Source of the DNA: a bacterium
GTDB taxonomy: Bacteria > Desulfobacterota > Binatia > DP-6
DNA: 64,000 nt
NCBI GenBank assembly: GCA_026129405.1
Contig: JAHCID010000002.1
Span: 1 to 64,000 of the forward strand
Direction of reading: 5' to 3'
The notes under the pieces were generated by a model. It ran no database searches, was not told the origin of the DNA, and saw nothing but the letters and a program-made list of their open reading frames with translations. Shown here piece by piece: positions 60,384 through 64,000 of this stretch. Made by a program: the position numbers and the translations under genes. The number at the start of each line of letters is the position of its first letter. Position 1 is the stretch's first letter.

Positions 60384-62513
60384 CTACTTGCCGCCTTTGC
60401 GCGGCTTCTTGAAGGTCACGTCGACGACCGCCACGCCGGCGGTGCCGGCGTCGGGTGTGAAGTCGATCCGCACGGGCACGACGATGCCCTTCTTGCGCTT
60501 CTTCTTGAGCTTCTTCTTCCCGGCCTTCGCGAGCGTCACGGTGAGCGGCACGGTGCCCGCCGCCTCCACGCGCATCGACGCCGGCTCGAGCAGCGGCGGC
60601 GTCTGACGCTTCTTCCGCGCCGCAGCGAGCGCGGAGCGCGCCTGCGGCGCGGGCGCCGGCGACCCGGCGTTCAGCGTGCCCGGGCCCGGGACGGCGACGT
60701 TCAGCGTCGCCCGGATGCCGGTGCCGTCGATGATGGCGTTCGGATCGACGACGAGATCGCCGCCACCACCGCCCGGTCCGCCGCCCGCCGTCAGCGCGAC
60801 CGGCGCGCTGTCGGCCTGGCCGCTGCCGAACGGGTTCGCCGCGATGACGTGGCAGACGAGCACGTGGCCGAGGTCGCCGGCCGTGACGGTGCGTGTCGCC
60901 ACCGGCGACGACGGTCCCTGCGGCACGCCGTCGAGCAGCCACTGGAACGCGTAGCTCGTGGGATCGGCGGTCCACGTGCCCTCGTCGCAGGCGACGACGG
61001 TGCCGGCGTTCAGCGGACCGTCCCAGCCGATGACGGGCGGCACTTCGTTCTTCGGGATCGCCGGGTTGTCGTGCGTGAAGGAGGCGATGCGCCAGCGCGT
61101 GCCGTCGTGGACCTGCGCGACGACCGTCACGCGGCCGTCCTTGTCGACGGCGATCCGCGGCGCGTGCGCCGCGGTGACGCCGGTGATCACGGTCGACGGA
61201 ACGGCGAGGAACTCGCCGTCCGGCAGCTTGTACGAGGCGTAGACGCCGGTGCCGAAGCCCGCCGTCTCGTTGCCGATCGTGCCGGCGCCCTGCGACCAGA
61301 CGACGTGCACCGTGCCGTCGGGGTCGTAGGCGACGACGGGATTGCGCGCGACTCCCTCGCTGCCGGAGACGTCGCGCGGCGGCGTCACGCTGCCGATGCC
61401 GCTCACCTGGACCACGCGGATCCGGAAGACGCCGTGCTCGGAGTCCTGTGCCATGTAGGCGATCGTCGCCGAGCCGTCCCAGAACGTCGCGATCGCGGCT
61501 TTGTTCGTGGCGTTGCCGGTGTCGTCGTCGACGACCCGCGCCGTGCCGTCGCCGGTTCGCCAGAGCAGGAGCCGGCCGTCCTTGGGGGCCGTCGCGAGCA
61601 CGCGGCCGTCGGCGGTGATGCCGAGCGAGGTGCCGAATCCGGGCAGGGGCAGCACGATGCCGCTCGTCGGCCACGACGAGGGATTCTCCGTGGTGAACAG
61701 CTCGGCGTTGGTCGGGTTCTCGACGTAGGTCGCGCGCGTGACCGCCACGGCCATGAGCGGGTTCGCGGCGGTCGTCCAGCCCGCGCTGCGTCCGGCGGTC
61801 GCGAACGCGGGGATCGACGGGTTCGCGTCGTCGTTCGTGCCGCCCTGGAAGTGGGAGAGGATGCTCGTCTGGGGATCACCCGCCGTCCCCGTCGGCTGCG
61901 CACCGGCGATGCCGGTGAGGCCGATGAACGTCCCGCCGCAGCAGTTGCGGTACGGATAGTGGACGACGCCGTTCCCGTCGGGGGTCAGGAACACGTGCGG
62001 CGTGTGCTCGTAGAAGAAGCCGTTCGGGGGATGGCGTCCGGCGAAGAAGTACTCGCCGAACCCCGGCGCGCCGCCGGGACCGATGGTTCCCGTCGCGCCT
62101 TCGACCACGGCCTGGTGGACGAACGTGCCGTCGCCCTTCGGCTGGTCACGATGGACGAGCCAGGCGGCGAGGAAGCTGCCGCTGCTCGCGATCCCCATCC
62201 GCGGTCCGAACGAGTAGACGCCGGGTGCGTCGATGGGGCCGCTCGAGATCGCGTACGGCGGCGACCATTCCCCCATGATCGGGCGCGACGCCATGACCGG
62301 GAACCAGCCCGTCGGCGTCTGCTCCGCCCACGTCGCCACGGGCGTCCCGTCGCCGAGCATGCCGAGCGACGGTGCGAGGGCGGTCCGACCGTCGGTGCTG
62401 AGATAGCTGGGAATGCTCCAGCCGGCGGCGACGGCCCCCGCGACGCGCGGGAGTGCCAGCGCGGCCACGAGGAGCAGCAGCAACGGTCGTACGCGCGCGC
62501 GCTCGGGCGTCAT
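60384..62513 (-). CDS. Large secreted beta-propeller-like protein with basic tail
   Basis: 709 aa. Signal peptide at 1-28 (LLLLLVAALALPRVAGA). Repeated short blades such as PVATWAEQTPTGWFPVMASR, NPVVAYDPDGTVHVVWSQGAG and APRIAVDKDGRVTVVAQVHDG suggest a beta-propeller up to about residue 490. An Ig-like domain follows (CDEGTWTADPTSYAFQWLLDG near 505). The C terminus is strongly basic (KAGKKKLKKKRKKG near 660), then a short beta module. No catalytic motif seen. Likely extracellular or surface-bound. Confidence 0.75.
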   Translation of the reverse strand: MTPERARVRPLLLLLVAALALPRVAGAVAAGWSIPSYLSTDGRTALAPSLGMLGDGTPVATWAEQTPTGWFPVMASRPIMGEWSPPYAISSGPIDAPGVYSFGPRMGIASSGSFLAAWLVHRDQPKGDGTFVHQAVVEGATGTIGPGGAPGFGEYFFAGRHPPNGFFYEHTPHVFLTPDGNGVVHYPYRNCCGGTFIGLTGIAGAQPTGTAGDPQTSILSHFQGGTNDDANPSIPAFATAGRSAGWTTAANPLMAVAVTRATYVENPTNAELFTTENPSSWPTSGIVLPLPGFGTSLGITADGRVLATAPKDGRLLLWRTGDGTARVVDDDTGNATNKAAIATFWDGSATIAYMAQDSEHGVFRIRVVQVSGIGSVTPPRDVSGSEGVARNPVVAYDPDGTVHVVWSQGAGTIGNETAGFGTGVYASYKLPDGEFLAVPSTVITGVTAAHAPRIAVDKDGRVTVVAQVHDGTRWRIASFTHDNPAIPKNEVPPVIGWDGPLNAGTVVACDEGTWTADPTSYAFQWLLDGVPQGPSSPVATRTVTAGDLGHVLVCHVIAANPFGSGQADSAPVALTAGGGPGGGGGDLVVDPNAIIDGTGIRATLNVAVPGPGTLNAGSPAPAPQARSALAAARKKRQTPPLLEPASMRVEAAGTVPLTVTLAKAGKKKLKKKRKKGIVVPVRIDFTPDAGTAGVAVVDVTFKKPRKGGK

Positions 62514-62627
62514 CGAGCGGAGCGTAGGCCGGGCAGGCGCGTGCCGCCCATACGCTCATCGACGTAGCGGGGATCGGGGCGCTCGGCGGCGAGCAGCCGC
62601 GTGAAGCCGGCACCTACGACGGCACGC

Positions 62628-64000
62628 CTACAGCACCCGCGCCGGTACGCACAGGATCGGCAGCAGCGGGCGGGCCGTCAACGACTGCGCGCCGAGCTGG
62701 GTCACGGCCGTCAGATTGCGCGACGCGAACGGTCTCCCCGCGTTGTCGACCCGATAGCAGACCAGCGCCCGTCCGGGATCGCCCGCGGCGCCGCCGTCGA
62801 CGCCGGCCGGCAGACACAGCTCGGTCGGCTTCGACAGCATGCCGGTGCGGCTGCCGAAGGCATCCCGGATGGTGACCGCACGCGGCGTGAACGGCGTCGT
62901 CCCGGCGCTGGTGCGGGCGCGGTAGCAGCGGTAGGCCTCGAGCGGCGCCGTCGCCGCCGTCCCGTCGACCTCGGCCGGGAAGCAGGCGCGCAGCGGCTTC
63001 ACCGGCGTCAGCGCGATGTCGCCGAATGCGTCCCGGAGTGCGAGGCGGCTCAGCGCGGGCGTCTGCTTCTTCGGCTCCTTGGTATCGTGGCAGAGGAGGT
63101 GGGCTCCCGCATCCGTGGCGATGCCGAGGCCGGTGTCGGCGGCGTTGCAGAGCGTGCGGACGTTCTTGACCAGCGCCGTCGCCGTGCCGAAGCGGTCGGA
63201 TATGGTGATGGGGCGCGGCGCGAACCTGGGCTGACGCTTCGCCGTACGCGTCTGATGGCACTGGAGGTCGTCGGCGCTGCGGCCCGGCGTGCAGAGCGCG
63301 GCAGGCACCGTCTGCCCCCTCGCCCGCTCCCAGACGTGGATGAAGGCCTCGGCCGACTGGAAGAGGGCCGTGGTGTATTGCTCCGGCACGCCCATGACCT
63401 TCAGGTCCTCGACCATGTCGGGAAGCAGGCCGATGTGGGCCAAGCCATCGACGTTGTAGTCGAAGGTGCGCTGGCCGGTGACCTGGCGGTCGAACGTGCC
63501 GAAGCCCGCCAGCGCGAAGGGATAGGACACGCGCCGGTTCGCGCGCAGCTGCGCGCTGCGCTCGTTGCCGTCGTTGGCGCAGGCCTCGTGGCCGAAGCGC
63601 GGTCCGAAATGACCGGCGATGCCGTTGAAGTCGCTGCCCAACGCCACCGGCCCCTCCATGACGTCGACCGAGTACTGCAGCGCCTGGGCGAACGTCTTCG
63701 ACGAGTGGCGGCAGTCGTTCGGCACGACGCCGTAGGGCAGCGAGTGCTGCTCGCCGCGCTTGTCGGTGTCCTGCACGTCGTCCTTGGTCATGGCGGCGAT
63801 CATGCCGCCGACGCTTCGGATGCGGCGGAGCTGGGCCAGCGTGCGCATGCGCTCGTGGCGGATCGACGACGCGTTCAGGTCGAAGAACTGCACGTGGCTC
63901 GCCACCACGGGGTACTTCGGAAAGCGCGCCTCGGCGAGGGTGAGCGTCTCGTCGAGCGAGTGGTTCGACATGTGGTCGACGTCGATGATCATGCCGCGGT
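62628..64000 (-). CDS. M19 membrane-dipeptidase-like protein (5' partial)
   Basis: At least 454 aa are visible; the frame stays open past the window end, so the true start is outside. Peptidase M19 landmarks are present: MIIDVDHMSNHSLDETL, PVVASHVQF, VALGSDFNGIAGHFGPRFG and DGLAHIGLLPDMVEDLKVMG. In this family they carry the second and third zinc-site residues. From about residue 245 a tail with repeated modules follows (ITISDRFGTATALVKNVRTL; LRDAFGDIALTPVKPLRACF; VTIRDAFGSRTGMLSKPTEL), three copies of a Cys-containing beta unit. It is likely an exported dipeptidase with a surface-binding tail. Confidence 0.85.
   Translation of the reverse strand, partial: RGMIIDVDHMSNHSLDETLTLAEARFPKYPVVASHVQFFDLNASSIRHERMRTLAQLRRIRSVGGMIAAMTKDDVQDTDKRGEQHSLPYGVVPNDCRHSSKTFAQALQYSVDVMEGPVALGSDFNGIAGHFGPRFGHEACANDGNERSAQLRANRRVSYPFALAGFGTFDRQVTGQRTFDYNVDGLAHIGLLPDMVEDLKVMGVPEQYTTALFQSAEAFIHVWERARGQTVPAALCTPGRSADDLQCHQTRTAKRQPRFAPRPITISDRFGTATALVKNVRTLCNAADTGLGIATDAGAHLLCHDTKEPKKQTPALSRLALRDAFGDIALTPVKPLRACFPAEVDGTAATAPLEAYRCYRARTSAGTTPFTPRAVTIRDAFGSRTGMLSKPTELCLPAGVDGGAAGDPGRALVCYRVDNAGRPFASRNLTAVTQLGAQSLTARPLLPILCVPARVL

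Overview
The window is a 64 kb piece of a very GC-rich, gene-dense bacterial chromosome. There are no rRNA, tRNA, CRISPR or prophage structural genes. Many genes overlap by 4 bp (ATGA or GTGA), and GTG starts are common. The gene content mixes a thiolase, an acyl-CoA dehydrogenase, two luciferase-like flavin oxidoreductases, a phytanoyl-CoA dioxygenase, an MpaB-type oxygenase and a flavin monooxygenase. It also has secreted proteins with Cys-rich 'CGDGVV..GE.CD.G' repeats. This suggests a soil or aquatic Gram-negative of the former deltaproteobacterial radiation, such as Binatota/Desulfobacterota-like or Myxococcota-like lineages. That placement is an inference from gene style only.

Layout. 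1-7.1 kb: the end of a collagen-like/tail-collar protein, an SDR, a translationally coupled malic enzyme and oligopeptidase A pair, and a divergent GH13 glucosidase. 7.2-9.2 kb: an AT-richer island with a single GmrSD-type DUF262/DUF1524 restriction-like gene. 9.7-14.4 kb: a compact operon of a GST-like protein, a sulfatase, a 45-aa membrane protein, a TauE/SafE exporter and an MBL-fold lipoprotein. 14.5-31.8 kb: a glycan-flavoured zone with two tandem paralogous polytopic glycosyltransferases, two fused nucleotidyltransferase-GT2 paralogues, a stand-alone GT2 and two more polytopic proteins. Interspersed there are a response regulator, an acyl-CoA dehydrogenase, a GST, a PL10-like lyase, ThrH and a B12-binding radical SAM enzyme. 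32.3-39.8 kb: an RHH antitoxin, PhyH, an FAD monooxygenase, a luciferase-like enzyme, a Fic protein, a ferredoxin, an aldo-keto reductase, VapBC and a thiolase. 39.9-42.8 kb: a less GC-rich accessory block of TIGR02391 and DUF5343 proteins and two small membrane proteins, followed by about 700 bp without a recognisable gene. 42.8-50 kb: an MDR reductase, a three-hairpin repeat array, Phd-VapC, two secreted proteins, an amidase, a DUF488 protein and a decayed gene. 50-58 kb: an MpaB oxygenase and its divergent TetR regulator, a lipase with an unknown partner, a flavin monooxygenase, a luciferase-like enzyme and MsrB-MsrA. 58-64 kb: three large secreted proteins, namely a PETase/cutinase-like polyester hydrolase with Cys-rich repeats, a beta-rich exported protein and an M19 dipeptidase cut by the window edge.

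Most interesting points. (1) The minus-strand accessory block 39.9-42.1 kb pairs DUF5343 and TIGR02391 with small membrane proteins and could be an undescribed defence-type unit. (2) A cutinase/PETase-fold hydrolase carries a Cys-rich tail containing a fresh 96-bp tandem duplication. (3) Several toxin-antitoxin loci lie here in different states of decay, including an antitoxin head fused to a PIN-toxin tail and a VapC whose only sensible start is CTG overlapping the antitoxin stop. (4) The Fic gene has a promoter with two copies of an inverted-repeat pair at an exact 60-bp period. (5) A 45-aa single-span protein is coupled between a sulfatase and a sulfite exporter.
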